Shown: positions 8,887-17,645, numbered from the stretch's first letter. The stretch is 64,000 nucleotides of DNA from Spirochaetaceae bacterium (GCA_028821475.1 JAPPGB010000171.1:76727-140726); one strand, 5' to 3'. Notes: generated by a model from the sequence alone, not told the origin. Made by a program: numbers and translations.

Positions 8887-10010
8887 CAGAACCCCACCTG
8901 TGTGGCGAGCAACAGGCACGCCAGCAGCGTCGTGCCGAGCGGGAGGATGATCAGGTAAGCCACCACGCGGGGACGGAACACGCTCCCGAACATCAGCGAA
9001 CTCTTGATGTCCACCATCGGACCGAATACCAGGAATGCAAGGATCGACGCCGGCGTAAAGGTGCCGACGAACGACAACGCCACGAACGCGTCGACCGTGG
9101 AGCACACCGAGATCACGAACGCCAGCACGCTGAGCGCCATCACCGAACTCACCGGCGCGTTGCCGATCTCCAGGATCGCCTCGCGCGGCACCAGCGCCTG
9201 CAGGGCGGCCGCGAGCAGCGAGCCGATCACCAGGTAGCGCCCGACGTCGAACAGGTCATCGGCAGCCGCGCCCAAGGCGCTACGAATACGACCCGGCAGC
9301 CGCTCCACGCCGGCATCCCGGTGGTGATGATGATCGTGGTGGTGATGGTGATGATCGTGGTGGTGGCCGTGGCCGTCATCGCCGGCAGGTTGGTCGCGCA
9401 ATACCTCGCCCGGGCGGGCTGTCCCGAACACAAGGGCGATCACGGCGGCAATGGCGAAACTCAGGCTGAACCGCGCCGCGAGCATCTTGCCGGCGCCAAA
9501 GGCGGTCAGTGTGCTCGCGAACACGATCGGATTCACTACCGGGGCGGCGAGCAGGAACGCAACGCCGACGCGCAGCGGCAGCCCCTTGGCCAGCAGGCGG
9601 CGCACCACTACCACGATGCCGCACTCGCACACCGGCAGCACGATGCCCAGTCCCGCGCCGGCCAGCACGGCGAGCAGCGGATGGCGGGGAATCCAGCGCG
9701 CCAGCGACTCCGGGCGCACGAACACCTCCACGAACCCGGACGCCAGCGTGCCGAGCAGCAGGAACGGCACCGCCTCGATGAAGATGCCGAGAAAGATGGT
9801 AGTGAAGGTGTGCAACCTGTCGGGCACCGATACCGGCGCGGCAAAGGCGCCGTCGATCGACGACTGATTGCGTCCGACGGCCCAGGCCAGCACCAGTGCC
9901 ACCACCACGAGCGCCGCCACCACGACGATCAACGGCATGCGGCGGCGGCGCGGAGCCCTGCTCGCGGGCGGGGCATGCGCCAACTCCACGACCCGGTGCT
10001 GCGATGACAT
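8886..10010 (-). CDS. ycgR: DUF318/YcgR-type permease with histidine-rich loop
   Basis: Polytopic membrane permease of about 374 residues. Segments include an N-terminal helix, [20 protein letters not shown], the conserved [15 protein letters not shown] (family Cys pair) and [15 protein letters not shown]. Between the two halves a cytoplasmic or periplasmic loop holds [17 protein letters not shown], 15 His in about 20 residues, a likely metal buffer. Related permeases (SO_0444/ArsP-like) export copper, zinc or organoarsenicals. Start was set at ATG 10010: a perfect TATAAT lies exactly 7 bases upstream (leaderless pattern) and GGTGG could alternatively act as ribosome site. ATG 10019 is also possible. 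It is operonic with ycgQ. Confidence 0.82.
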   Translation of the reverse strand: MSSQHRVVELAHAPPASRAPRRRRMPLIVVVAALVVVALVLAWAVGRNQSSIDGAFAAPVSVPDRLHTFTTIFLGIFIEAVPFLLLGTLASGFVEVFVRPESLARWIPRHPLLAVLAGAGLGIVLPVCECGIVVVVRRLLAKGLPLRVGVAFLLAAPVVNPIVFASTLTAFGAGKMLAARFSLSFAIAAVIALVFGTARPGEVLRDQPAGDDGHGHHHDHHHHHHDHHHHRDAGVERLPGRIRSALGAAADDLFDVGRYLVIGSLLAAALQALVPREAILEIGNAPVSSVMALSVLAFVISVCSTVDAFVALSFVGTFTPASILAFLVFGPMVDIKSSLMFGSVFRPRVVAYLIILPLGTTLLACLLLATQVGF

Positions 10011-10402
10011 CGCCACCATTATAGCGCGCCGGCGGTGCTCAAGAGCAATGCTGCCGAGCACCCGGCATCTGGACCCGCGTGCGCGCTCATCAGCGCCGAG
10101 ACCACGGTGATCGACGCCTGCACCGCCGGCGACGAATCGCATGTTCGTGCGCAGTGACGGCCCGTGGCAGCCCTGCCCGGCGGCACCACGCCAGGCGGTC
10201 CGGTCGGGGTGTGCGCGATCACAAGTAGATCGACTTCGACGCCACCATGCACGTGCGCAAAACGCCTTCAACGTCGCCGGCAAAGCGCAGCGTCCGGCAG
10301 CTCTATTGACGAGATAGCGAGCACTGAATTCACCTGAATTAATCAACATAATTCACGTAATTTAACAGCCTTCGGCCTGCAATAAGTGGTGACCATTGTT
10401 GT
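10011..10402. other. Intergenic region between ycgR and ferritin genes
   Basis: About 390 bases with no convincing gene. It holds the TATAAT element of ycgR at 10018-10023 (minus strand; possible -35 TTGCTC at 10048-10043 with a long 19-base spacer). It also holds a strikingly AT-rich block at 10321-10366 next to the ferritin promoter, described separately. Confidence 0.6.
10327..10363. promoter_or_regulatory. AT-rich inverted/direct repeat, possible metalloregulator site of ferritin
   Basis: AATTCA-CC-TGAATT (10327-10340) is a perfect 6-2-6 inverted repeat. A second related element, AATTCACGTAATTT (10350-10363), begins 23 bases later and shares AATTCAC. The pair lies 40-75 bases upstream of the ferritin -35 box in an otherwise GC-rich region. 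The position would suit an activator or a redox/iron regulator, which is not identified. Confidence 0.4.
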
Positions 10403-10431
10403 TTGACAGGATTACCCGTGGACGGTATCTT
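10403..10431 (+). promoter_or_regulatory. Sigma70-type promoter of the ferritin gene
   Basis: TTGACA (10403-10408), 17-base spacer, TATCTT (10426-10431). The expected start is about 10438, giving a leader of about 14 nt with AGGAG just ahead of the ATG. Confidence 0.6.
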
Positions 10432-10451
10432 GCTGATCCAAGGAGAACAAA

Positions 10452-10967
10452 ATGATTTCAGACCGAATCGGCAAAGCGCTCAACGAACAGATTACCAACG
10501 AGTTCAACTCGGCGCACAGCTACCTCGCAATGTCGGCGCACTTCGCGGCGCGCAACCTGAACGGCTTCGCGCATTGGTTTCGCGTGCAGTACGACGAGGA
10601 ACGCACCCACGCACTGCGTATATTCGACCACATCCTCGACCGTGGTGGTACGATCTCGCTATCGGTGGCGTCCGAGCCGCAAGCTTCGTGGGACTCGCCC
10701 ACCGAGGCGTTCGTCGCGGCGCTTGCGGAGGAGCGGCGCATCGCCAAGTCCATCGACGAGTTGATGGAACTCGCGAATGGCGAAAAGGATCACGCGACGC
10801 GCATCCTGCTGGACTGGTTCGTGACCGAGCAGGTGGAGGAGGAACGCACCACCAGCGAGATAGTCGACCAGTTGCGCATGGTGGGCGATTCGGAGATCGG
10901 CCTGTTCATGATGGACGAGCGGCTGAAGAACCGCACGCCCGACGAAGCCGCCGGCGACGAGGGTTGA
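10452..10967 (+). CDS. ftnA: Ferritin (non-haem bacterial, FtnA-like)
   Basis: Cytosolic iron-storage protein that oxidises Fe(II) at a di-iron centre and stores the mineral in a 24-mer shell. It is 171 residues, the usual length. The ferroxidase ligands fall at the same numbers as in enterobacterial FtnA: Glu17 (ITNEF), Glu50 and His53 (DEERTH), Glu94 (LAEER) and Gln127 (TEQ), with Glu130 for the third iron site. AGGAG six bases before ATG and a strong promoter at 10403-10431 support the start. It converges on the ferric-iron ABC transporter genes, so storage and uptake are side by side. Confidence 0.95.
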   Translation: MISDRIGKALNEQITNEFNSAHSYLAMSAHFAARNLNGFAHWFRVQYDEERTHALRIFDHILDRGGTISLSVASEPQASWDSPTEAFVAALAEERRIAKSIDELMELANGEKDHATRILLDWFVTEQVEEERTTSEIVDQLRMVGDSEIGLFMMDERLKNRTPDEAAGDEG

Positions 10968-11005
10968 CCTGCGCCTCGGGCTGCAGGCAACCGCGCCGGC
11001 GAGGA

Positions 11006-12187
11006 TCAGCCGCCGCCCGCGGCCTGTGAGAGCCTGATCCGGACGCGGTCGCCCGCGCGATAGCGGCACTCGGTCGACGCGTGTACCGTGAGGTCGCGAA
11101 GCCCGGAGACATCCTCCATGCGGACGCGAAGCTCGCGATACTCTCCCATGAACCGCGTGCCCCGGATCGTACCGGACACGCCCAACTCGCTGTTGCCGCG
11201 TGCGGCGGTGCGATCGACCGGAGCGATATCGACGCGGTCGATGCGCAGTTGCCACGGACGCACCGAGACGGCGTCGGCTCCCGCATGTCGGAACGGCGCC
11301 GCCTCGGCAAGCTCCCCGAACGCCGACATCCAAGTAGCTCCCCGGCGCCACACCGGTACCAGGTTGACCGCGCCAAGGTAACGAGCGACGAAGGCACTTG
11401 CGGGCACGTGGTAGAGCGCCTCCGCTTCGCCGACCTGGGCGATGCGGCCGCGGTGCAGCAGCGCGATGGAATCGGCGACGGTGAATGCCTCGTCGCGGTC
11501 GTGGGTAACGAACAGCGCCGTGGCGGCGGTCTCGCTCAGCACCGCCCGCAGTTCGTGCAGCATTTCCCATTTCAGCACCGGATCGAGGTTGTTGAACGGC
11601 TCATCGAACAACAGCAACGCCGGCCGCGGCGCGAGGGCGCGTCCGATTGCCGCCCGTTGCGCCTGGCCACCCGACACCTCGTGCGGATAGCGGTCCTTCA
11701 CGTCGGCAATGTGAACCAGTTCCAGGGTCTGTTCCGCCCTGCGGCGCCGTTCCCGCTCGGGTAGCCTGCGCAGGCCGAACGCCACGTTCTGCAGCATCGT
11801 CAGATGCGGCAACAAGGCGGTGTCCTGGAACACCATGCCAACGCCGCGCTCCTCCGGCGGCGTGGTGCTGTGAGGGCTGCTGATCAACGATCCGGCAAGC
11901 GCTATGGTGCCCGACGCCGGCTGCTCGAAGCCCGCCACCAGGCGCAACAACGTGGTCTTGCCGCTGCCGCTCTCGCCGAGCAGCGCCAGGACCGCGCCAC
12001 GGTCGAGCTCCAGCGACACCTTGCGCAGCGCGGGTCGCGGATTGCCGGCAAAGTACTTGGACACCTCGTTCAGCCGCAGGTGGGGACCGCCCGCTCGCGG
12101 CGACTCGCCGAGTGCCGCCGGTTCTGGTTCGTGACGACGCTTGATGGCTTGGCGTCGGCCGTTCGGTTCGGACCTGGAACTGCGCAC
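11006..12187 (-). CDS. fbpC: Ferric iron ABC transporter ATP-binding protein (FbpC-like)
   Basis: ATPase of an Fe(III)-type importer, 393 residues. It shows Walker A GESGSGKTT (71-79), Q-loop VFQD (Gln121), signature VSGGQ (171-175), Walker B LLLFDE (191-196) and switch His229. A TOBE-like C-terminal domain (about 270-393) contains VSVRPWQLRID and RFMGEYRELRVRM. The layout and SVRPW motif match the FbpC/PotA group. GTG 12187 adds about 35 poorly conserved residues, so a later start is possible. The permease gene ends 22 bp upstream in the same operon. No periplasmic iron-binding protein gene is nearby, so the receptor must be encoded elsewhere. Confidence 0.87.
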   Translation of the reverse strand: MRSSRSEPNGRRQAIKRRHEPEPAALGESPRAGGPHLRLNEVSKYFAGNPRPALRKVSLELDRGAVLALLGESGSGKTTLLRLVAGFEQPASGTIALAGSLISSPHSTTPPEERGVGMVFQDTALLPHLTMLQNVAFGLRRLPERERRRRAEQTLELVHIADVKDRYPHEVSGGQAQRAAIGRALAPRPALLLFDEPFNNLDPVLKWEMLHELRAVLSETAATALFVTHDRDEAFTVADSIALLHRGRIAQVGEAEALYHVPASAFVARYLGAVNLVPVWRRGATWMSAFGELAEAAPFRHAGADAVSVRPWQLRIDRVDIAPVDRTAARGNSELGVSGTIRGTRFMGEYRELRVRMEDVSGLRDLTVHASTECRYRAGDRVRIRLSQAAGGG

Positions 12188-12209
12188 CGCCGCGAACCGA
12201 GAGCCGTGC

Positions 12210-14021
12210 TCAGGTGGTCAAGCGCGCCTTCACGTGGGCGGACGCCAGGCGCTGCAGCACGAATACCGGAATCATCCCTATCGCCACGATCAGCAACGCA
12301 GGGACGGCCGCCTCCTGCATCATCTCGTTGCCCGCCATGCGGAATACCCGGGTGGCAAGGGTCTCCAGGTTGAACGGGCGCAGGATCATGGTGAGCGGCA
12401 GTTCCTTGAGCATGTCCACGACCAGCAGGACGGCGGCGCCGATCAGCGCGGGCCGCAAGCTCGGCAGAGCCACGTGCAGCAACGCGTGCCGCGGACGCAT
12501 GCCGGAACATCGCGCCACCTCGTCGAATCGGCGGGTGACGCCGCAGAACCCGGAGTCGATCGCGTGATAGCCGACGCCGAAGAAGCGCACCACGTAGCCG
12601 GCGAGCAACGCCAGCGCGGTGCCGGTGATGATGAGACCCGGAGACACGCCGAACAACCCGCGCGACGCTTCGATGATGCGGTGGTCGAGCCAACTGCAGG
12701 CAGTGGCGATGCCCACCGCGAGCACCGCGGCGGGTATTGCGTAGCCGGATGTGGCCAGGCGAGCGGTAGCGCTCACCAGGCGGCCGCTGCGAACCCGGGC
12801 GGCATACGCGACCAGGGTCGCCAGTATGACAATGGCCAGGGAAGCGGTGCCGGCAAGGCCGACGCTGCTCGCCAGGTAGCGCACCAGGTCCAGGCGGATG
12901 GCGCGTCCGCTGCCCTCCAGCGCCCACCAGCCGAGTTGGGCTACCGGCAGCACGAACCCGAACAACACGGGAGCGGCGCACCACGCCGCGGTGGTCGCGG
13001 CAGCACGCCCGCGCAGCGCGACGCGCGGAATCGGACGCTGCAGCACGCTTGGCGAGTGGTAACGGGCGCGGCTGCGCTGCCAGCGCTCCAGCGCCATGAT
13101 GGCTCCGACCACCAGCAGCAGGACCCCTGCCAGGCTGAGCGCCGCCTCCACGCTGCCCAGCGCGAACCAGGCGCGAAAGATGCCGATGGTCAGCGTGTCG
13201 ACGCCGAAGAAGTGCGAGGCGCCGTACTCGCCGAGCGTTTCCATGGCGATCAGACCGGCGCCGGCCACGATTCCGGGCCTCGCCAGCGGCAGCACGGCGT
13301 GGCGGAACGCCTGCGCGCACCCATATCCGTGGCAGCGCGCGATCTCCATGACCGCTGCGCTCTGCCGGGCGAACACGGCTCGCGAGGTCAGGTATGCATA
13401 GGGATATACGGTCACGGTGAGCACGAAGCTCAGCCCGGCGAAGGTCTGAATGTCGACGGTCGGGTAGCTTCCAGGAGCCATTGCCAGCAGGCGGCGGAAC
13501 AGCAGTTGCGCAGGGCCCGTGTAATCGAACATGCCGGCGTACGAAATTGCGGCGATGTAGGTGGGAAGCGCCAGCGGCAGCACCAGGAGCCAGCTCAGGA
13601 CGCGTCGGCCGGGAAACTCGAATGCAGTGGTCAGCCAAGCCGTGCTGACCCCGATGAGCACCGTCAGGCAGCCCACCACGGTAACCAGCCCGACCGTGTT
13701 GGCCACGTAACGGAGCAACACCGTCTGTGCCAGGTGGTGCACCTCCGGACTCGACAGTGCGCCAAGGTGGGCGGCCACCACCACGAGCGGGATGCCGACC
13801 AGCGCCGTCAGAATGGCGGGGGCCACCAGCCACAGCCGGGATGTCGGCTCGACCAGCGTCGCGCTGACGCGGCGCAACCGCCAGCCCTTCGACCACGGCG
13901 CGCGCAGCCACATGGCCCGCAACCGCTGTTGCCAAGCCAGAACCCGCTCGCCGACACCCGCGGTTCTTGCGCCGATAACGGCGCCATTCACTACGTGCCC
14001 ACGGCCGACAAGGTCAGTCAT
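12210..14021 (-). CDS. fbpB: Ferric iron ABC transporter permease, two-domain (FbpB-like)
   Basis: Inner-membrane permease of about 603 residues with two fused transport domains and roughly 12 helices, as usual for Fe(III) FbpB proteins. The N-terminal half contains LLVLPLALPTYIAAISYAGM and an EAA-type loop around EIARCHGYGCAQAFRHAVLP. The second half repeats this with EVARCSGMRPRHALLHVALP. Typical marker: GEYGASHFFGVDT. Start was placed at ATG 14021 (MTDLVGRG); ATG 14042 is in frame. A promoter with an overlapping inverted repeat lies 70-100 bases upstream. It is the first gene of the fbpB-fbpC operon. Confidence 0.87.
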   Translation of the reverse strand: MTDLVGRGHVVNGAVIGARTAGVGERVLAWQQRLRAMWLRAPWSKGWRLRRVSATLVEPTSRLWLVAPAILTALVGIPLVVVAAHLGALSSPEVHHLAQTVLLRYVANTVGLVTVVGCLTVLIGVSTAWLTTAFEFPGRRVLSWLLVLPLALPTYIAAISYAGMFDYTGPAQLLFRRLLAMAPGSYPTVDIQTFAGLSFVLTVTVYPYAYLTSRAVFARQSAAVMEIARCHGYGCAQAFRHAVLPLARPGIVAGAGLIAMETLGEYGASHFFGVDTLTIGIFRAWFALGSVEAALSLAGVLLLVVGAIMALERWQRSRARYHSPSVLQRPIPRVALRGRAAATTAAWCAAPVLFGFVLPVAQLGWWALEGSGRAIRLDLVRYLASSVGLAGTASLAIVILATLVAYAARVRSGRLVSATARLATSGYAIPAAVLAVGIATACSWLDHRIIEASRGLFGVSPGLIITGTALALLAGYVVRFFGVGYHAIDSGFCGVTRRFDEVARCSGMRPRHALLHVALPSLRPALIGAAVLLVVDMLKELPLTMILRPFNLETLATRVFRMAGNEMMQEAAVPALLIVAIGMIPVFVLQRLASAHVKARLTT

Positions 14022-14088
14022 GGCGCCGCCGGCCGCGGCCACACACTATTCGCATCGCAGGATTCATCCACCTTTGGAAGCGTAACCA

Positions 14089-14102
14089 AGGTAAGTGTAC
14101 CT
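14089..14102. promoter_or_regulatory. DtxR-like inverted repeat overlapping the iron-transport promoter
   Basis: AGGTA-AGTG-TACCT, a perfect 5-4-5 inverted repeat. On the minus strand it extends to TTAGGTACACTTACC, resembling the left half of DtxR/IdeR-type iron boxes (TTAGGTTAG), with central spacing one base shorter. It overlaps the -10 region of fbpB. DtxR-family regulators such as TroR are known in spirochaetes, so iron repression here is plausible but inferred. Confidence 0.4.
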
Positions 14103-14124
14103 AAAGGCAGATTAACCCTGTCAA
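14094..14124 (-). promoter_or_regulatory. Promoter of the fbpBC operon
   Basis: On the minus strand, a perfect TTGACA (14124-14119), then TACACT (14099-14094) at a 19-base spacing, longer than ideal. A long spacing overlapped by an inverted repeat would fit metalloregulator control of the DtxR or MerR type. Confidence 0.35.
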
Positions 14125-14251
14125 GCAGAAAATCACCCGTGGGCGCGCTTTTTTCGGCGCCGGGACCGCGGCCCGGTACGACCGACCGGGCGCGCATCGC
14201 TCGCGCACCGCGTCGATCGCCTTGGGGGTCACCGAGTCATCGCGCCGACCG

Positions 14252-15823
14252 TCAGTAGATGCTGTCCATCTGCCATGCGTCCAGCGACTCCAGCACCGCG
14301 GGAGCGCCCTGCGCACGCACCGACACCCCGAGGCTGTCGGAACGCTCCGGATAGACCCGCTCGGCCAGGCACTGGCGGCCGTTGACGAACACCTCGACCA
14401 CGCTGCGGTCCACGAAGACCCGCAGTTGCAGCTTCTCCGGCGGCGCCAGGCGCACCGGCGCGGTCTCCGGCGCGCGCGAGAGCACGTCCGGCGCGGTGGA
14501 CGAGTACGCGTTGTCGAGGGTGACCAGGCTGTCGACCGCGCGGGTCAGGTTGACGCGGTCGCGAAAGCCGCGTTCCGGGTAGAACCCGATGCGAGTGTAC
14601 TCTTCGCGGCCCGGCGAACGCAGCACGTGCAACTCCACCATGGGGGCGCGGCCGGGATCGATCTCGGCGGCCAGCTCCATCGTGTTGCCGCCCACGGCGT
14701 CGATTACCACCTCCTCGTTGGCTGGCAGCACGGTGCGCCCCACGTGACGGTGCGCGACCCGCAACGATTCGACCGCCGCCACCGGCTCCTGGTGGATCTG
14801 GTCACCGTCCACGGTCAGCCGCCGCGGCAGGGTCATGATCTGGTTCCAGCCGCGGGTCGGCTTGGCCGGGTTCATGTTGAAGATCACGATCACGCCGCCC
14901 TTCCCGTCCGGAGTGGCGGACGGCGCGTGCACACCCGCCGGGAGGGCGGGTCCGTGGTTGAACTTGGCGCCGTGGGTCACCACGAACTTGTCGCGCGCAG
15001 TGTCGTAGTCGCCGAGCAGGTACTGTCCGCCGCTCATGTGGCTGAAGAACAGCAGGATGTGGCGCTGCCCGTCGCCGGTGCCGATCGGCCAGAAGTAGGG
15101 ACAGGCGCCGTCGTCCCCCACCAGCGTGTAGAGGTCATCCTCCACGAACGGGTGCAGGTACTCCCAGGTAGCGAGGTCGTCCGAGCGCAGCAGGAAGTTG
15201 GCGCGGACCGGCTTGCCGCCGGGGCCCACCGGACGGGTGCCGGCCGACAGGGAATAGTAGCGGCCGTCCTTGCTCCAGATGCAGGGGTCGAACACCCGAT
15301 ACGGCTGCGGCGAACCGTCGGGCCGGCGCATCGGAATCACGGCCGCACCCGTCACCTTGTGCCAGTTGAGCAGCAGCGGATCGCTGGAGGTAGCGACCAT
15401 GTTGCCGACCTCGGTGCCGTGGTAGATGGCGATGACTCGGTCTTCCTCCACCAGCGTGGCGCCGGAGAAACACTTGTCCTCCGGGCTCGGATAGATGCAG
15501 TAGGGCAGGTCGCGCCAGTGGACCAGGTCGTCGCTGACCGCGTGTCCCCAGTGCTGGCGGGTGTCCTCGGGCGGGTACGCCTGGTAGAACAGGTGCCAGC
15601 GTCCCTGCCAGAAGCACAGACCGTTGGGATCGTTCAGGCTGGCTTCGGGGTTGACGTAGTGGTACTGCGGCCTGTGCGGGTCGGAAGCGTAGCTCGCGCG
15701 GGCGGCGTGCAGGCGCTGCATGAGCGGGTTCTCGGCGAGGGCGCGTTCCTGTTCCTCAAGCGTGGTGGGAAACGTATGGAACGGGACTTTCGACGTCGGC
15801 CAGACGTTCTGTGCGGTACTCAT
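14252..15823 (-). CDS. Glycoside hydrolase family 32 protein with altered acid/base motif
   Basis: Protein of 523 residues of the invertase/levanase family: a five-blade propeller (about 50-350) followed by a beta-sandwich domain (360-523) with LRVFVDRSVVEVFVNG. The nucleophile motif LNDPNG is intact (Asp65). The RDP motif appears as VFDP (Asp179), lacking Arg. The ECP motif carrying the acid/base Glu reads GACP, with Ala240 in place of Glu. A related sequence pattern with FSHMSGGQYLLGDYD follows. The protein may use another acid, act on an unusual fructoside, or bind rather than cleave. It lacks a signal peptide and diverges from the ThDP enzyme gene, 106 bp apart. Confidence 0.82.
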   Translation of the reverse strand: MSTAQNVWPTSKVPFHTFPTTLEEQERALAENPLMQRLHAARASYASDPHRPQYHYVNPEASLNDPNGLCFWQGRWHLFYQAYPPEDTRQHWGHAVSDDLVHWRDLPYCIYPSPEDKCFSGATLVEEDRVIAIYHGTEVGNMVATSSDPLLLNWHKVTGAAVIPMRRPDGSPQPYRVFDPCIWSKDGRYYSLSAGTRPVGPGGKPVRANFLLRSDDLATWEYLHPFVEDDLYTLVGDDGACPYFWPIGTGDGQRHILLFFSHMSGGQYLLGDYDTARDKFVVTHGAKFNHGPALPAGVHAPSATPDGKGGVIVIFNMNPAKPTRGWNQIMTLPRRLTVDGDQIHQEPVAAVESLRVAHRHVGRTVLPANEEVVIDAVGGNTMELAAEIDPGRAPMVELHVLRSPGREEYTRIGFYPERGFRDRVNLTRAVDSLVTLDNAYSSTAPDVLSRAPETAPVRLAPPEKLQLRVFVDRSVVEVFVNGRQCLAERVYPERSDSLGVSVRAQGAPAVLESLDAWQMDSIY

Positions 15824-15929
15824 GATTGCGCCCTACGATACGGGCGCGGCGGCGGAGCATCAACGGGTGCAACCTGCCCGCGCACGGACGGCGCCTATCT
15901 GGTAGAGTGCGCGCGGAGTCAATGACGAG

Positions 15930-17564
15930 ATGACAGGATATGACGCAATGGCACAGGTGCTGGCGGCGGAAGGAGTGACCTTTCTGTCCGCGTTTCCGCT
16001 GCAGAACCTGATCGAGAGCAGCGCGAAGATCGGCATTCGACCGGTGATCTGCCGGCAGGAGCGGACCGGCGTCAACATCGCCGATGGATATGCGCGCATC
16101 ACCAACGGTGCCGGTCTCGGCGTGTTCACCATGCAGTACGGCCCCGGCGCCGAGAACGCGTTCGCGGGCGTGGCGCAGGCATACGCCGACTCGGTACCGA
16201 TGCTGCACCTCGCGGGCGGGTCACCGGGTTCCCGCCAGGGGGTCGCGCCGACGTTCGATCCGGTGCGCGCCTACCGCTCGGTGACCAAGTGGGCGGCACA
16301 GATCCGTACCGCCGCGGACGTGCCGGCGATGATGCGGCGCGCGCTCGGCCAGCTCCGCAATGGCCGGCGCGGCCCGGTGCTGCTGGAGATGGTGCACGAC
16401 GCCATGGGCCAGGACTACCCCGGCGACAGCGTGGAGTACGCGCCGGTACGAGGACACCGCTCCGCCGCCGCGAGCGAGGACGTGCGCGATCTGATCGCGG
16501 CCCTGCTCGCCGCCCGCAACCCGATCGTGGTGGCCGGCCAGGGCGTGCTGTACGGCGAGGCCACCGAGGAGTTGGTGGCGTTCGCCGAGCTGGCACAGAT
16601 CCCGGTGATGACCACGCTCGCGGGCAAGAGTGCGTTCCCGGAGAACCACGCGCTTGCGCTTGGCACCGGCGGCCTGACGCGCACCCTGATGGTGTCGCGC
16701 TTCCTCGCCGAAGCTGACCTGATCATCGGGATCGGCACCAGTTTCACGATCAACACCTTCACCACGCCGATGCCGGCCGGCACGACGAAGGCCCAGGTGA
16801 CCAACTGCGGCGAGGACATCGGCAAGGACTACCCGGTAGCGCTGGGAGCGGTCGGCGATGCGGCGCTGGTGCTCGAGCAGATGAACGAGGAGTACCGGCG
16901 CCAGGACGGTCCGAGGGCTCGCGGCGACGGCAACGGTGCGGCGACCCGCGTGGCGGCAGTGGCGGAAGAGTTCTCGCGGCAGTGGGAGCCGCACCTTTCC
17001 TCCGACGAGGTTCCGATCAGCCCTTATCGGGTGATTCGCGAACTGGAGCAGGCGTTTGGCACGGCCGACACCATCATCACGCACGATTCGGGCTATCCGC
17101 GCGACCAACTGGTGCCGATGTGGAAGAGCGTAGCACCGCGTGGCTACATCGGCTGGGGCAAGTCGACGCAGCTCGGCTACGGACTCGGGCTGGCTATCGG
17201 AGCGAAGCTGGCGGCGCCGGAGAAGCAGGTGATCAACCTGATGGGCGAGGCGGCGTTCGGCATGTCGGGGCTCGACGTGGAGACCGCCGTCAGGTCGGAG
17301 ATCCCGATCCTGACCGTGGTGCTGAACAACGGGGTCATGACCAAGTACGACAGCCACATGCCGGAGGCGTCCGAGCGCTACGGCAGCAACCGCCTGGGCG
17401 GCAACTATGCCGCCGTCGGTGCGGCGCTCGGAGCGCATGCCGAGCGGGTGAGCGATCCCGCCGAGTTGGCCGCGGCGTTGCGGCGCGCCCAGGCCGCCAA
17501 CCGTGACGGCAGACCGGCCCTGGTGGAGGTGATGAGCAAGGTGGAACCGCAGGTCTCCACCTGA
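15930..17564 (+). CDS. Thiamine diphosphate-dependent enzyme (acetolactate synthase/decarboxylase superfamily)
   Basis: Cytosolic ThDP enzyme of 544 residues with the usual three domains: N-terminal pyrimidine-binding domain with catalytic Glu44 in CRQERTG, a central domain (about 190-330), and a C-terminal pyrophosphate-binding domain. The metal-binding motif, normally GDG followed by NN, reads GEA (around 439-441) with LNN near 465, so the first ligand is Glu instead of Asp. Family members include acetolactate synthase, benzoylformate decarboxylase and oxalyl-CoA decarboxylase; this one belongs to an uncharacterised branch and the reaction is not deducible. Start ATG 15930 gives MTGYDAMAQVLAAEGV, the normal family beginning. 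Confidence 0.83.
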   Translation: MTGYDAMAQVLAAEGVTFLSAFPLQNLIESSAKIGIRPVICRQERTGVNIADGYARITNGAGLGVFTMQYGPGAENAFAGVAQAYADSVPMLHLAGGSPGSRQGVAPTFDPVRAYRSVTKWAAQIRTAADVPAMMRRALGQLRNGRRGPVLLEMVHDAMGQDYPGDSVEYAPVRGHRSAAASEDVRDLIAALLAARNPIVVAGQGVLYGEATEELVAFAELAQIPVMTTLAGKSAFPENHALALGTGGLTRTLMVSRFLAEADLIIGIGTSFTINTFTTPMPAGTTKAQVTNCGEDIGKDYPVALGAVGDAALVLEQMNEEYRRQDGPRARGDGNGAATRVAAVAEEFSRQWEPHLSSDEVPISPYRVIRELEQAFGTADTIITHDSGYPRDQLVPMWKSVAPRGYIGWGKSTQLGYGLGLAIGAKLAAPEKQVINLMGEAAFGMSGLDVETAVRSEIPILTVVLNNGVMTKYDSHMPEASERYGSNRLGGNYAAVGAALGAHAERVSDPAELAAALRRAQAANRDGRPALVEVMSKVEPQVST

Positions 17565-17645
17565 ACGGGGCGCGGTGAGCGTCCCCTCACCCACCGGGGT
17601 CGCCGCTGACGGCCACCTGGCGGACCGCCCCGCCCGTCGCCGGCG

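Noticed and set aside
9321-10007. Plus-strand frame rich in Met/Val/Ile repeats opposite the His-rich loop
   Set aside because: It is the complement of the His codon run (CAC/CAT read as GTG/ATG) in the permease gene.
12141-15925. Long plus-strand open frames opposite the iron permease and GH32 genes
   Set aside because: They mirror the codon pattern of the real minus-strand genes and show low-complexity Arg/Gln/His translations.
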